Shown here: positions 23,521 through 36,427 of the stretch, piece after piece
How positions within the stretch are numbered: the stretch's first letter is position 1
Layout: every line of letters begins with the position of its first letter
DNA from: Dendrobium chrysotoxum
Taxonomy: Eukaryota > Streptophyta > Magnoliopsida > Asparagales > Orchidaceae
Assembly (NCBI GenBank): GCA_019925795.1
Contig: CM034306.1
Coordinates: forward strand, 46,060,758-46,124,757
Direction of reading: 5' to 3'
Length of the DNA stretch: 64,000 bases
Notes under the pieces: model-generated
Databases searched by the model: none
What the model was told of the DNA's origin: nothing
The model's input: the letters and a program-made list of their open reading frames with translations, nothing else
Made by a program: the position numbers and the translations under genes

Positions 23521-24708
23521 GATTTGGGCAAAAATCAGAGATAGGATGGATGATCAAGAAAGCTTCATGAAGGAAAATATATCAAAAGAATAATAAAAAG
23601 ACAAACAAAACATAACAAAAATTAGGCAATCAATAAAAAACACAAATTTTTTTTGAAGAATCGATCAACAACATCGAATAAAAATTTTACTCGATTATTA
23701 GATCAAAAATTCAACAAAAAATGCATTAATAAAGCTAAAACCCAGAAAGGTTAGAAAATTAACGATTGTCAACCCTAGCTCAAGTTTCTTACAGATTAAA
23801 GTTTTTTTAAACAAAACTTTAATTCAAAAAATAAATTAGAAAGGAAATGTGATCTTTTCCAACTTCTTTTCAAAAATATATCTAAAAGAATAGTATTGCA
23901 AAGTGATGAATCAGGAATCATGATTTTCAAATGCAAGTGAAGATGATATCAATTGGTATATGGATTCTTCTAAGATTTAAAGATATGAAAGAAAAGAAAG
24001 CTAACTCATTGTGGGCTCATTTTGTGCCTCTTTTATCAATTTTTGGCACACTTTATGCATCTTTTAATTTTTGATACACTGTGTGTATCTTTCAAATTTT
24101 GGCAAACATTGTGCATCTTTTCAGCTTTGGGCTCATATTGTGCCTCTTTTCTTTTTATAAACTTGCTTCCTTTCTAAATCTTTACATACTCTCAGTTGTG
24201 AGATTATCTTCCAAATATGAGAGAAGAAGAACTCAATATCTTATATATGGAAGAGTAAACCACAAAGCAAAATTTGATCCATATAATATAGACAAATAAC
24301 TTGGTTAAGAAAATTTGGAAAAGATTTATTGACTTGCAAAAATATTCATATGAGATAGAAGAGTGTAGGGAGATGAAATAGATCTCTATTTCTAGGTCCA
24401 ATTTTTAATTTGAAAAAGATTTTGATTCAAAAAAAAATTATACCACTAAGCGAGTTAGAGGAAGAGAGATAATCATCATTTTTTCTTCTTATAACTATTT
24501 TAGATAAGTCAATCAATGCTTACACAAAAATTAGGTAAGATTTTCATTTAAAGAGAGATTCAACTACTAAAGTGAGGTGTGATCGGATTCTTAAAAAAAA
24601 AATTAAAATAAACAAACATATGCATAAAAGACAAAATATAAAATACTGAAAGAAAAAAATACAACAAAAACACAACAATCAAATTTCAGTTTTTCAAAGT
24701 ATCCAGTC
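23521..24708 (-). other. Element B spacer with AAA-centred dyads
   Basis: There is no gene here. At 24012-24146 is the counterpart of the dyad array of element 1. It includes GATACACTGTGTGTATC (perfect) and GGCTCATTTTGTGCC. Confidence 0.6.
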
Positions 24709-27589
24709 TCAAGCATGAATATCTATGAAAACTAATCTGGTTCTTAAGGTGCTGAAGGTTTTAAAAGCCAGTGGTTTTGTAAAGATATTTGCAGACTAAT
24801 ATTTAGTGGCTACATGGTGTAGCTCTATGTCTCCTTTGGTGACATGGTCCTTAATGAAATGGTGTCTTATGTTTGTGTTTGGTCCTTGAGTGCTAGATTG
24901 GATTCTTTAAAATACAGATAGCACTAATGTTATCATACAATATTAGAATGGTGCCTATAGGTAGTCCTAAATCCAGAATTTGTTGCTTTAACTAAAGGAA
25001 ATGTGCCACACAACTTTCTAAGGTTATGTATTCAGCTTCAGCAGTGGACAAGGCTACTTAGTTTTATTTTCTACTAGATCAAGAGACTAAAGATTATCCT
25101 ATAAATTGGTAAGTTCTAGAAGTACTTTTCTTATCAACTCTACATCCTATAAAGTCTGAATCAGAATATCTTATGATTTCAAAGAAGGTGCTATTATGCC
25201 TCGGATACTTGATTCCTAAGTTTTGAGTTCCTAAGATATATCTGAGGATTCTCTTAATAGCAGTCAAGTGAGATTCTTTTGGATTAGCCTAAAATCTAGC
25301 ATAGAGACAAATACTAAACATAATATCAGGTTTGCTAGTAGTCAAGTATCCAATTATTTCTTCATATTTTTTCCTATAAACTAATTTTCCACTTGAGTCC
25401 TTATCCAACTGAACTGTAGAGCTCATGGGAGTGTTAATTGACTTGGCCTTATCCATTTCATATTTTTTTAAGGATTTCTTTAATATATTTTGATTAACTA
25501 AGAAAAATTTCATCATCCTTATGTCTTATACCAAATCCAATAAAATAGTTCAGCTCTATCATCATACTCATCTTAAACTCCTTACTCATTATTTTAGAGA
25601 ATTTATTACGTAGGTTTTTATCAGAGGATCCAAATAAAATATCATCAATATAGATTTAAATAATGAGTAGCTCTTCTCCTATCTTTTTTTGAGAAATAGG
25701 GTGGTGTCTATGCTCCCCTTAACAAAAGTTCTATCCAGTAGGATTGTGCTTAGCCTTTCACACCACACTCTAGGTGCTTGTTTCAGTCCATATAATACAT
25801 TTTTTTAATTTGAACACAAGATTAGAAAATTATGAATTTTTAAAACTTGGGGGTTATTTAAGATGCACATCTTCTTTTATTACTCTATTCAAAAAGGTAC
25901 TTTTAATATCCATTTGATTCAAATTGAATCCCTTAAAGTATGCAAAAGCTATTAGCACCCTTATAGCTTCTAGTCTAGCTATAGGGGTAAATATCTCTTC
26001 AAAGTCAATTGATTCAATTCTTCTTGTATGGCTAGGATCCATAATTCATCAATTAGTGCTTAATTTATGTTTGTGGGTTCAATTATTAGGATAAAGGCAG
26101 AGTGGTTAACTTCTTTCCTAAGTTCATACCTAGTTCTAACACCTTTAGATGGGTCTCCTAAGATTAGTTCTTTAGGATGACTTGAAGAATATCTCCATTC
26201 TCTAGGCAGTAAATTTTTAGCTTCTACGGAAAAAATTTATAGATTCTACTCCTTGGGTGACTTCAACCACTTCTTCTTCTTTACCCTAGGTACTCTAAGA
26301 TTATCAGATTCATCAAATACTACATGAGTGGTCTCCTCTACCACTAGTGTCCTCTTATTAAAAACTCTAAAAGATTTTCCAATATCTGAGTATCCTAGGT
26401 AAACTCCTTCATCAGATTTAGGGTCAAACTTTCCTAGCAGACATTTTCCATTATTTAGACTAAACACTTTACAATTAAAGAAATGAAGATAAGAGAGGTT
26501 GGGTGTCCTACCCTTAAGGATTTCATAGGGTGTATTGTTTAGCTTGGATCTAACATTAACATTATTCAGAACATAACAGGTTATATTTATCGCTTTTGCC
26601 CAGAAGTATTTAAGAATTGAGTATTCAACTAACATGGCTCTAGCAGGTACTACTAAGATTTTATTCCTTCATTTAGCTATCCCATTCTGCTGAGGGGTTC
26701 TAGGAGCTGAGAAGTTGTGATCTATCCTTTGCTCCTTACAGTAAGATTCAAATTTTTTATTTTCAAATTGTTTACCATGATCACTATACATGGTCAGAAT
26801 TTCACAGTCTAGTTTTATCTCAATCCAAGTGGAGAATGTCCTAAACTTCTCGAATGATTCATTTTTATGAGATAAGAAGCTAATCTAAGTAAACCTCATG
26901 TAATTATCAATAATCACATACCCAAAGACTTTCCCAACTAAGCTTGTAGTGTTAATGGATCCAAAGAGATCCATGTGAGGAACTTCTAATGATTTGCTAG
27001 TGTTAATGTCCTTAATTGAGTGGAAATAGGATTTGACTTATTTCCCTAACTAACAGGCATCACACAGGTGGTCTTTAGTGAAATTTAGTTTGGGTATGCC
27101 TCACACTAAGTCTTTTTGGGTGATTTTTTTAAGATTTTTCATGCATGACACATTCTCCTATGCCATAACCAAGATTCATCAACAATAGTTTTTAAGCAAA
27201 AAAAAGTAGCAGAATCAATACAATTCAAATCAAATATGTAAATATTATTAATTATTTTTTCTTGCAAAATAGTATTTCTAGAATTTTATGCTAATCATAT
27301 AACTGGTAGATAAAAATTTTATGTTGAAGCCTTTATCACAGAATTGGCTAATGTTGAGCAAATTATATTTTAATCCATCTACTAATAAAATATTTTCAAT
27401 CATGAAATTTTTTGAGTTATTAATAATACTTGATCCAACCACCTCCCTAGTGGTGTTATCTCTAAGTGTTACCTTACCCCCTGCCTTGGCCTCCAGTATG
27501 ATGAATTACGTTATATCTCCATTCATGTGCCTTGAATATTCGCTCTCAAGGTACCACATGCTCTCATGGGGCCTTTTATTAGAGTAACC
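24709..27589 (-). pseudogene. pol: Element B pol remnant
   Basis: The minus-strand copia pol runs from the exon-2 start (in frame with MWYLE, protease) at 27589 to TGA at 24709-24711. Recognisable: protease-like start, integrase core (SFRVFNKRTLVVEETTHVVF near 26300), RT (NLNQMDIKSTFLN near 25900) and RNase H (VALSTAEAEY near 25050). There are numerous stops and frameshifts. A stop (TAA, 25064-25066) sits at the same RNase H codon as in elements 1 and 2. Confidence 0.82.
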
Positions 27590-28281
27590 CTATAAAATCA
27601 TTAATGAATAGATTTAGGAACCCAAATAAGTTTGGGTTCCACCTTATGGATTGAAGGATGATGTATTTGCATGCTATGCTGTGATTTATGCAATTTTGGT
27701 CTCCACACTAAATGTGTTCTACAGTAGATAGTACAAGTATGGGAGATATGTCCTAGCATGCCGTATGAAAAGCACCTAACTCCTAGAAGTGGATTTACTA
27801 ATCTATGTGGGTTATGGTGCCTCTTCCTAGGTTTAAATGATATATACTGTGATAATGATTTATGAAATTCTGCAAGTGTAGGTGATGGTTTGTTTTCTTT
27901 AAAAGCAGTTACTTCCACTTATAAAAATTTATTTGCACTTTCAAGATTTGAGTTATCAATTTTTAATGCATGCTCCCTATCATCAGCTTCATCTAAACAT
28001 GCCTTTAATTTTTTAACTAAATTTTCTAAATCAACTTGAGATGCTTTCAAGAAATCATGTTAAACAGCTAAATCAAGATGCTTCTTATGTAATGCATCAA
28101 ATTCATCAAGATCATATGATTATTATCCAAAGTAGAGTGATCTTTCCTAAGACATTCATGCTCTTTTTGCAAATGTGAAAAATCAGAATTAAGGCTTGCA
28201 TATATTTTCTTAAGCTTTATATATGCATTATGAATTTTTTTAAAAAACTTCAAATAATTTATCATAAGAAATCTCACATAC
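27590..28281 (-). other. Putative gag-pol intron, element B
   Basis: The 692-bp segment starts GTATGT after GAG and ends TTTTATAG. It encodes the Gag coiled coil and the CFSYGMLGH knuckle, with a TAA before the acceptor. The inverted repeat GGAACCCAAA/TTTGGGTTCC (27617-27640) lies near the 3' end. Splicing would restore the frame (exon 2 reads GYSNKRPHESMWY). Confidence 0.65.
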
Positions 28282-28338
28282 CTCCTCTTGATCAGAATGA
28301 TCAAGATGATTATCTTCCATTAAGCACAGAATGGTTAT
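28282..28338 (-). pseudogene. gag: Element B gag exon 1 remnant
   Basis: Only the last codons of exon 1 remain (MEDNHLDHSDQEE). A deletion joins them directly to LTR sequence near 28339, removing the PBS and the capsid-coding part. Confidence 0.65.
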
Positions 28339-29481
28339 CAAAGAACCAGCCAGAGACTAACCAAGATGGGGGGTGAATTCGTTAATTTAAAAAATTTTAA
28401 ATAAATAAAAAATCTTTTTATAGCTTTTTAAAATCTAAAAATAAGCACTTTAATCCCCTAATGCGAAAGCAGATTAATTTTAGAATAATAAAAATTAAAG
28501 TTTATCAACCACACAATAAATCACAGAAAAATAAAAGTGCAAAAAAGTAATTATGAAACACATAAAAATTTATTATGGTTTGGTCCAACATGACTAACAT
28601 CCACTCCCTAGAAACCTCATTTTCAAGTATTAAACTAAAAGTAGTATCTCTCTTTTTGCCCCCACAGCAAGGCAGAGAAGCCCTTACAAAATCTTTTTCA
28701 CCAACCCGATGAAGGCAAAGAACCTGGAATCCTTTTTCACTCTCTTGGTGAAGGTAGAGAACTAAGAATCCTTCTTTTTCCTCCTGGAGAAGACAGAGAA
28801 CCTGAGACTATTGCTACAAAACATCTACACAAAGCCTCCAAAAGATTAGTCAAATCATCTTATACGATTTCATCGAACAAATTAACTATAATTGTTCCCC
28901 TAATCACATAATCAATTTAGGCATAATTGTTATATATCGTACAGCATGATGCATATCATACTGTAAAATTAGACATAAAATTTAAATATTAAAATATTAC
29001 CTAAATTGTGATTAGCAGCTATTTTGCTAATTATAATTAATCGTCATGTATGATATGGATCATGCAGTATGATTATTTTAGTCACTCTTAATTAACAAAG
29101 GTGTCCTAATTAAGGTTTTCTATTTAGCTCATCTTTCAGTATGATATAAATCGTACTGTATGATTAGTTTAAAAAATAAAACTTTTTCTTGACTTACTAA
29201 CTCACCCCTTTGAGTGTATGTATGTAAGGATACTTAGCTTTAGGATCCACCAGAATACATGATTGACTCAAGAAAGATAAAAAGGATAAAAAGATTGAAA
29301 ATATAGACTTTAATCATAGTCTACCCAATCTTGAGCTAATCAAAATTGCAAGTGAATAATGGACCTAAAATGTTATCGAGCAGGGCAAAAATAGATATGT
29401 AATAAATTTAATTAGCATAGTTAAAAATCCAATAATATTTATTATCATCAAATCATAAGACTAGGGTCCAGATTTGCAACA
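28339..29481 (-). mobile_element. Element B 5' LTR, deleted
   Basis: Homologous to the B 3' LTR but with a deletion of several hundred bp near 28845. It ends GCAACA at 29481, followed by the duplication ATTCT. Decayed palindromes at about 28855-29165 include ATGATATAAATCGTACTGTATGAT-like pairs. Confidence 0.88.
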
Positions 29482-29486
29482 ATTCT

Positions 29487-31001
29487 GAATCAATAGATGG
29501 ATCCCTTGAAGTGATAATGGCTGACTTTGAAGAAGATTCCTCACTAAATGAGTCTAAGCTAGATGAGGTGCCCAGGTACACTTAAGAAGTGGCAAGATAC
29601 TGCCACCTCCACTGAAGAAGGTGATCTCTAACAAAGATAAGGAAAAGGAGATAGTTGTCAACAAAGATATCATTTCCAAAGCCCTAAGAAGAAAGGTGCT
29701 TCAACTAAAGGGATAGATCATGATATCTTATCCTGCATGAGAAAAATCTCGATGTAACTCAGCATATCTAAGGTACTTATAATGTCCGAAGATCTTTGGG
29801 AAACATTGAATGGGGCTCTTAAAGATATCAAAAAATATAAAAGGCACTTTACTGAGTGTCGCATGACTGTGGTTCTATAAGCTCAAAATGAGCCGATCAA
29901 CATTTTCACCGAGGATGATCTAATACTTGGAACAGTAGATCACAATTGCCCTCAGTATATTACTACAGAGAGTGACGACATCATGATCAGTCAAATCCTA
30001 ATCAATCCCAGATCTTCCATAAATCTCATAAGCTTAAAAGCATTGAGATCACTATGCCTTAACCTATAGCATCATGGGCAAGATAAGCTAGTGGTATATG
30101 GCTTCAATGAGAAGGGATAGAAGACTATGGGATTATTCGTACTCCCTCTTGTATTTAAAGAACTTTATACAAAAGATAAGTTCCATATAATTAGTGTGGA
30201 TACTTCATTCAAGGCACTCCTGGGTCACCCCTGGTTGCATGAATACCACTATATGAAGTACCTCAGAGATGGGGAGGAGTTCTAGGTTTTAGGTAACATC
30301 AAACCCTTTACAGTCCATGAGATCAAAATCTATGAAGATGCAAAATTCTTCATCCCAAAGGATCTAAAGCCATTGAGCTCTCTTAAGGCCAAGGCCTCAA
30401 ATTCAAAGGCTACAAAGTGGCCTAAGCAAGAAGGTGAGAAGTAAGTGGGGAGAAAAAAGGCAATGCCGGCTCTTCCCAAAGTAGTTACCACCTCCAAACT
30501 AAGAAGAGTTTTGCCTCACCTAGGGAGTGACACTGAAGAATATGATGTCATCCTTGCCAAATTTAAGAAGACATGCTAGTCTATATCTAAAGGAAAGAAG
30601 AAGGCAGAATATTCATATTCTAATTATGACTATGAGTCTACCTACACGAAAGTGCAATGTGTCTTCTCAATGAGAATAGATAGCTTGTCAATTTTAGATA
30701 GTATATTTGTGGACACGCCTCTTCCTCCACAAAACTTTAAAGAAATTTCTCTTCATGAGGTGCATAACATCGAAGAGCTCAAAACACTTTATGTACCTCT
30801 TCTAAGCAAAAATATTAAACCAAGATGTTTACTCTAAAAGTTTGGAGAGCATGAAGAGGATAATTATGACTGGCTTTTAAAGCTCATTAATTTTGGAAAG
30901 ATAATACCTATGAGAATGCATATGTATTATCCAAGAAATATTCAATGAATGATATAAAAATAAGGAGCCCATATTGGTACTACTAAATGATGAACTCATC
31001 T

Positions 31002-31086
<85 letters not shown>

Positions 31087-34000
31087 ATCGAAGAAATTCT
31101 CACACATTATGATGGAAGGATATTCTTGTAAGAAGGAGACTCAAATTCATTATATAGAAGTACCCTCAAAAGGAGAGTTAATATGCAATCACATTCGGGG
31201 AAATTGAGTCAGATGGTGACAATGAGGAAGAAATCTTTAAAGTTAAACTTCAGGATGATCTGCTTGTAGAAGCTAAATCTGTACCAGAAGAGCTTGAAGA
31301 TGGTGGGCAGGTGGCTACTATGGATGAGTTGAAAGAAGTCAACTTGGGGACTGAAGAAGATCCTCACCTAACCTTCATCAGTGGCCTTCTGCCTAAAGAG
31401 AAAGTAGAGAAAATAAAGGAGCACCTCTTTGAATTTAAGGATTGCATTTCTTAGACATACACTGAAATGACTGGCTTATCCCATAACGTAGCAGTTCACA
31501 GATTAGCCATTAAACTAGATGCAACACCCATCAAGGAAAATTTTAGAAGAATGAGACTGGAGAATAAAAAATATATAATTATAGAGACAAAGAAGCATAT
31601 ATATGCATGCTTCATTTGAGAAAAAATATGCCAATTAGATTGTTAATATTGTCCTTCTCTAGAAGAAAAATAGTCAAATCCATATCTATATCAATTTTTA
31701 GTATTTCAATAAGACATGTCCAAAAGATAACTTTCTACTCCTAGTGTTAGACTTGTTAGTTGATAATACTTCCAACCATGACATGTTCTCCTTTATGGAT
31801 GGATAATCAGGATACAACTAAATCAAGATGGCACCTAAAGATGAGAATCATACATCATTCAAAACACCTATCAGCATATTCTGCTATATAGTTATGTCCT
31901 TTGGATTGAAAAATATTGGAGCTACATACCATAGGGCTATGACATACATATTCAATAAGCTCATCAACCAAAAGGTTGAATGCAATGTGGATGATCTTAT
32001 TGCCAAAAGTTTGGATCAAAAAGATCACCTGGATGACTTGAGAATAGTGTTTGAGAGCATCAAAAAGTTCAATCTGAAGATGAATCCCCTCAAATGATCT
32101 TTTGGTGTTTCCTGTGGGAAATATTTGGGGTACATTGTTCGTTATTAAGGAATTGAAATTGACCCCAATAAGATTAAGGTAATTATGAAGATGCCGCCTC
32201 CCAAGAACCTTTGACAGCATCGCTCGTTGCAAGGGCAACTAGCTTTCGTTTGATGATTCATATCGAATATGCCGGGTGGGTGCCAACTATTTTTAAAATT
32301 GAAGAAGAAGGATACTCACTTCATATAGGATAAAGAATGTTAGGAGGCCTTTAATAATATCGAGAGATACTTGTTAGACCTACCTATTCTTGTAGCACTA
32401 ATTTTGGGGAAGCCTCTTATACTATATACAGCAGTGCTAGAAGAGTCCCTCGAAACACTACAAGCCTAGCATAATAAAGAAAGCAAAGAGAATGCACTTT
32501 ACTATGTCAGAGGTTGATCCAGGCAGAGATTCATTATTTTCTAATTAAGAAGCATTATCTGGCGTTGATTTTCATGGTGAAACTCAACCACTACATGTTG
32601 TCTCATAAAATTATGTTGATATCAAAGATCAATCTGCTAAAGTTCTTGATGATAAGACTAGCATTGATGGGGTATTTAACATGGTGGGCAGTGATACTTT
32701 TGCATGTATGTCCCATAAAAGGTAGTAAAAGGGCAAGTCTTAGCAGATTTTCTCATTATACATCCCATTCACATAGATTCATGGCTTAATGATGATTTGC
32801 CTGATGAACAGATTATGCGTGTTGAAGTGGAAAAGAAACCATGAGTTTGGGAGATGTATTTTGACAGAGCATCATCGATTAATCATGCCTATCTCCTAAC
32901 CTAGCAAAAGCTCAAGCTGGTATCGGTGTCATTTTTATAATGCTTGAGGGAGGCATAATAAGATATTCATTTGGTCTAACCGAACCCCAAACCAATAATC
33001 AGGTCGAATATGTGGCTCTAATAGCAGGTCTAGAGATTGCTATTTCAGTCAAAATCTAAAACCTTTAAATTTTTGGTGACTCTCAGCTTGCCATTAATCA
33101 TGTATTGGGTATCTACAAAATTAGCAAGCTTGAGTTGGTCTACTATCATCGCAGGGTCCTTGAGCTTATGTAGTTGATTTTGACCATTAAATTAGCTTGA
33201 GTTCCTTGAGCCCAAAATAGTAAGGCAGATTATCTAGCCAAATTAACCAAGGAGATGGCAAGTATGAATGATAAGCCCGTGTTGATTGGAGTTCACACTC
33301 GTCGAATCTTAGAACCAGCAACTTTGTAGTTCACATAGGAAGAAGGTCTATCAAATCTGACTTAGCAGGATGCAACTCTGGTTGATCCCCGACCTTCCAA
33401 ACAAATCATCATTAAAGACCTGCTAGGTGAATATCAAATAGTCAAAAGGAGAAATAAAGCTAGCGTCACCTCAAAATCATGGTGGCATTACTTAGATGTT
33501 AAAGAACAAGATGATTGAAGGCAGACGTTCATTGACTACTTCAGAGAAAGCAAGCTATCAGCAGATAAATCATTAGCCACTTAAATTAAGAAAGGGCATT
33601 CTAATATACTTTTGTCAATAATATAGTGTATTGAATAGCTTTTATCCAAATGTGACTAAGATGTCTAGGGATGAATGAAGCTAATAAGGTGGTGGTAGAA
33701 GTTCATGGACTTAGTGGTGCACACCAATCAAGTCTCAAAAATGGCTGTCAATATTAAGAGAATTGGTTACTCCTGGCCAACACTCATGAAGGATTATATT
33801 GATCATGCTAAGAGGTGCCACAAGTGTTAAATTCACGATGATGTTATACATAAGCCACCAAATTCATTGTACCCTATAGTGGCATCATGACTGCTTGAGT
33901 GCTAGGGTACAGACATAATCGGGCCAATTAATCCACCATCATCAGTTGGACACTGCTTTATATTGGCAGTAACTAACTACTTCTACAAGTGGATAGAAGA

Positions 34001-34744
34001 GGCTCTATTTAAAGAAGTCACATCTGAGCATGTGATCAACTTCTTCACCTATAATGTTGCTACAGATTTAGTGTCCCTCGTCTTATAATCTCAGACAATG
34101 GAATAACATTCAAGAGCACCAAAATTCATAAAGCTATCAATCAGCACAACATTAATTAAAGATATACATCCATATACAATCTAAGGGTAAATGGCTTAGC
34201 CGAGACCATTAACAAGATGTTGGTGAAGCTATTGAAGAAGATTCTCACTAAGAAAAAAAAGGGGAGTGGCACACCAAGATGGTAGAAGTGCTATGGATGT
34301 ATTATACAACTTAGAAGATGCTGATCAAAGCCACTACATATGCACTGGTGTCACTGGAAATTGAGTTACCGTCACTTCGAGTAGCTGTCCAGCATGATCT
34401 CAATCAGGAGAAAAATGCTCGCCTGAGGATGGAATAACTTGATGCACTAGATAAAATTAGACTACAAGCTCAACAGAACTTGGAGATTTATTAAGAAAAC
34501 ATGGAAAAGTCTTTTGATCGGACGGTGCATCACTGAGCATTTTAAGAAAGAGAATTTATCCTGGTACAGAGAAGGCTAATCATCTTGCATTGAAGAATCG
34601 ATGGTAACATTGAATCTAACTAGGAAGTTCCTTTCATCATTGAAAAAATATACTAGGGAGAAGCCTACCAACTTATCAATATGTATAGTCAGAGATCCAT
34701 GCCACCAATAAACAATTAATACTTAAAGAAGTCCATGCATAAAA
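29487..34744 (+). pseudogene. Ty3/gypsy (Tat lineage) polyprotein remnant
   Basis: Pieces in order: Gag/linker (29487 to about 29900); retropepsin region (about 29910-30250, ILINPRSSINLISLKAL, with Asn in place of the catalytic Asp); RT (about 31430-32300, MAPKDENHTSF, IVMSFGLKN, and CNVDDLIAKS in place of YVDD); first RNase H (about 32500-32700); a second RNase H-like domain (about 32840-33230, EMYFDRASS and GDSQLAINH), a hallmark of Tat elements; integrase (about 33540-34690, WPTLMKDY, TDIIGPI, VTNYFYKWIE). Stops occur every few dozen codons and both catalytic sites are changed, so it is long dead. Its left part is at 1429-1528. Confidence 0.8.
31004..31083. repeat. (AT)n microsatellite
   Basis: About 40 AT units inside the gypsy pol remnant. 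Uninterrupted, so likely recent expansion. Confidence 0.95.
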
Positions 34745-34943
34745 TTGCTTAACAAAATGTTATATTTAATATACTATGTATTTCATACATATTTATTAAC
34801 ATTAACATTTTATATTATTAAAATTCTCATGTGCTATAAGAAAGCATTTCAAATATCCCATGAAAATCTCCCTACAAGATATGAGGCATTTTTTTAGTTT
34901 CATGATTAAAACCTGTCTAAAATCTCCCTACAAGACAAGAGAA

Positions 34944-35007
34944 TTTTAAATATTTATTTGAGTTGACATCATGCCACATACTGAGATCCCTAAATAAATA
35001 TTTAAAA
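34944..35007 (+). repeat. 16-bp inverted repeat, copy 1
   Basis: TTTTAAATATTTATTT (34944-34959) pairs perfectly with AAATAAATATTTAAAA (34992-35007). It is copy 1 of three hairpins downstream of gypsy integrase. The others are at 35335-35397 and 36364-36427. Apart from these hairpins and the MITE, 34745-36600 shows no gene. Confidence 0.75.
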
Positions 35008-35280
35008 GGGGCATTTACATACATACCACTTTATTTCATGCTATTTATATATCTAACACCTAAAACTTTAATATTACATTCCTACCACTCATATAAAATT
35101 TTAATATCAAATATATCATTTTTATATTTTATTCTTACCACCCATATAATCCTATAAACTTTAATATTTCATTCCATGCACCCATATTTATTCCATGGGT
35201 GGTAGGCATGTAATATTAAAGTTTTAGGTGCTAGATATATAAATAGCATGAAATAAAGTGGTTTGTATATAAATCCCCCT
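35008..35280. mobile_element. Foldback MITE with about 86-bp terminal inverted repeats
   Basis: The 273-bp element is almost entirely two near-perfect inverted arms, from GGGGCATTTACATACATACC to the complementary GGTTTGTATATAAATCCCCC. It is flanked by ATTTAAAA at 35000-35007 and 35281-35288, an 8-bp (or 7-bp) duplication, which suggests hAT-type mobilisation. It inserted at the end of a hairpin arm. There is no coding capacity. Confidence 0.85.
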
Positions 35281-35334
35281 ATTTAAAATCCCAAACTATA
35301 AAACTTATCTGATTCTCCCCATAAGACGGGGCAG

Positions 35335-35397
35335 TTTTAAATATTTATTTGGGTGACATCATGCTATACATCGAGATCCTCAAATAAATATTTAAAA
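35335..35397 (+). repeat. 16-bp inverted repeat, copy 2
   Basis: The arms are the same as copy 1 (35335-35350 and 35382-35397), with loop GGGTGACATC... similar to the other copies. It is preceded by CCCATAAGACGGGGCAG. Confidence 0.75.
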
Positions 35398-36363
35398 TCA
35401 ATAAATATGAATATTTCCTTAAATAAGGGAAGATGATGACTTTTCTTTCAAATATATATAGGTGGTTCTCCAAAAGCTTGGGATATCAGCTTTTCCAACA
35501 TACCGACACTTCGAAAGTCAGGAAAGAAGACTTTTATGGCTACACACTTTAGCAAGTTAAGCTAAAGTGGCACGAGTTCTTCTATAGCCTCAAGCTTAAG
35601 GTTTAAATGGGTGTATGAGGTTGAATTCAACAAGCCTAAATATAGCTAAGTCACTGACAGCTCCATCTACTCAGCAAGCCATAAGAAAGGTCACAATAGA
35701 GGAACCCCTACTTTGTTAACCGGTCAGTAAGGCCTGTTAGAAGCATGAAGGTTTATTTAACTTGACAAGTTCAAGTAGTCATAGTTCAGAAAATTCTCCT
35801 AATTGACCAAAAGGTCAAGATTTAGTTAAAAATAATGAGTTATAATCAACAGCTATTGAATACACGTAGGATCCAAAATCTTCAATTATGAAGGGAAACT
35901 TCAAATATACCAACTTTAGAAAATTCAGCTTTGGGAGCATATGTCTACATAACTCAAGTCTAAAGCTTAAATAGGCATAAAAGGTCAGACTCAACAATCA
36001 CATATATAATGGAGTTGCTAGCAGAGATGTCTAGCCAAAAGAAAGTCCATAATGAAGGAACACCTATTTCAATAGTCGAATGGCAAAGAGCTACAAAATC
36101 CTAACTCACCTAAGTTGATAAACTCAAGTAATTCAGATTGAAGTCTTCTCAACTGGCTAAGAGTGAGGGTCTTGCTTACGTTTGGTACTACCAACTAAAC
36201 CTAAAGCTTGCAAATTTCCCACCAAGTTTGTCACACAAAATATGGGATAGAAGGAGCCAAAAATCTCTGAACTTGAGATAAAGCCATATAGAGAGTATAA
36301 CTGCTGACTCTAACAGGCATCCAGAGCCATGGCACTCATAATTATCCTCAAAGATAAGCGGAA

Positions 36364-36427
36364 TTTTAAATATTTATTTAGGTCGATATTACGATGCGTG
36401 CTAAGATCCCTAAATAAATATTTAACA
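36364..36427 (+). repeat. 16-bp inverted repeat, copy 3
   Basis: Left arm 36364-36379, right arm from 36412. The last bases of the right arm differ (TTTAACA). Confidence 0.7.

Larger units (their letters stand above)
1529..29481 (-). mobile_element. Copia element B, older copy, with two nested insertions
   Basis: This is a minus-strand Ty1/copia (SIRE/Maximus-type) element bounded by an exact 5-bp duplication, ATTCT at 1524-1528 and 29482-29486. Its 3' LTR is split into 1529-1887, 13216-14095 and 21166-21564 by element 1 and a LINE. The internal region is 21565-28338 and the 5' LTR is 28339-29481. A deletion removed the PBS and nearly all of gag exon 1, and another removed several hundred bp of the 5' LTR. 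Coding regions have many stops. The LTR palindromes have the older ATCRTACNGTAYGAT core. The copy is dead and clearly older than elements 1 and 2. Confidence 0.9.

Noticed and set aside
30877..31207. Tyr-Ile repeat proteins on both strands
   Set aside because: They are translations of the (AT)n microsatellite.
29487..34744. Integrated pararetrovirus
   Set aside because: Integrase and a second RNase H domain are present after RT, as in Tat-lineage gypsy elements. I see no movement or coat protein region.
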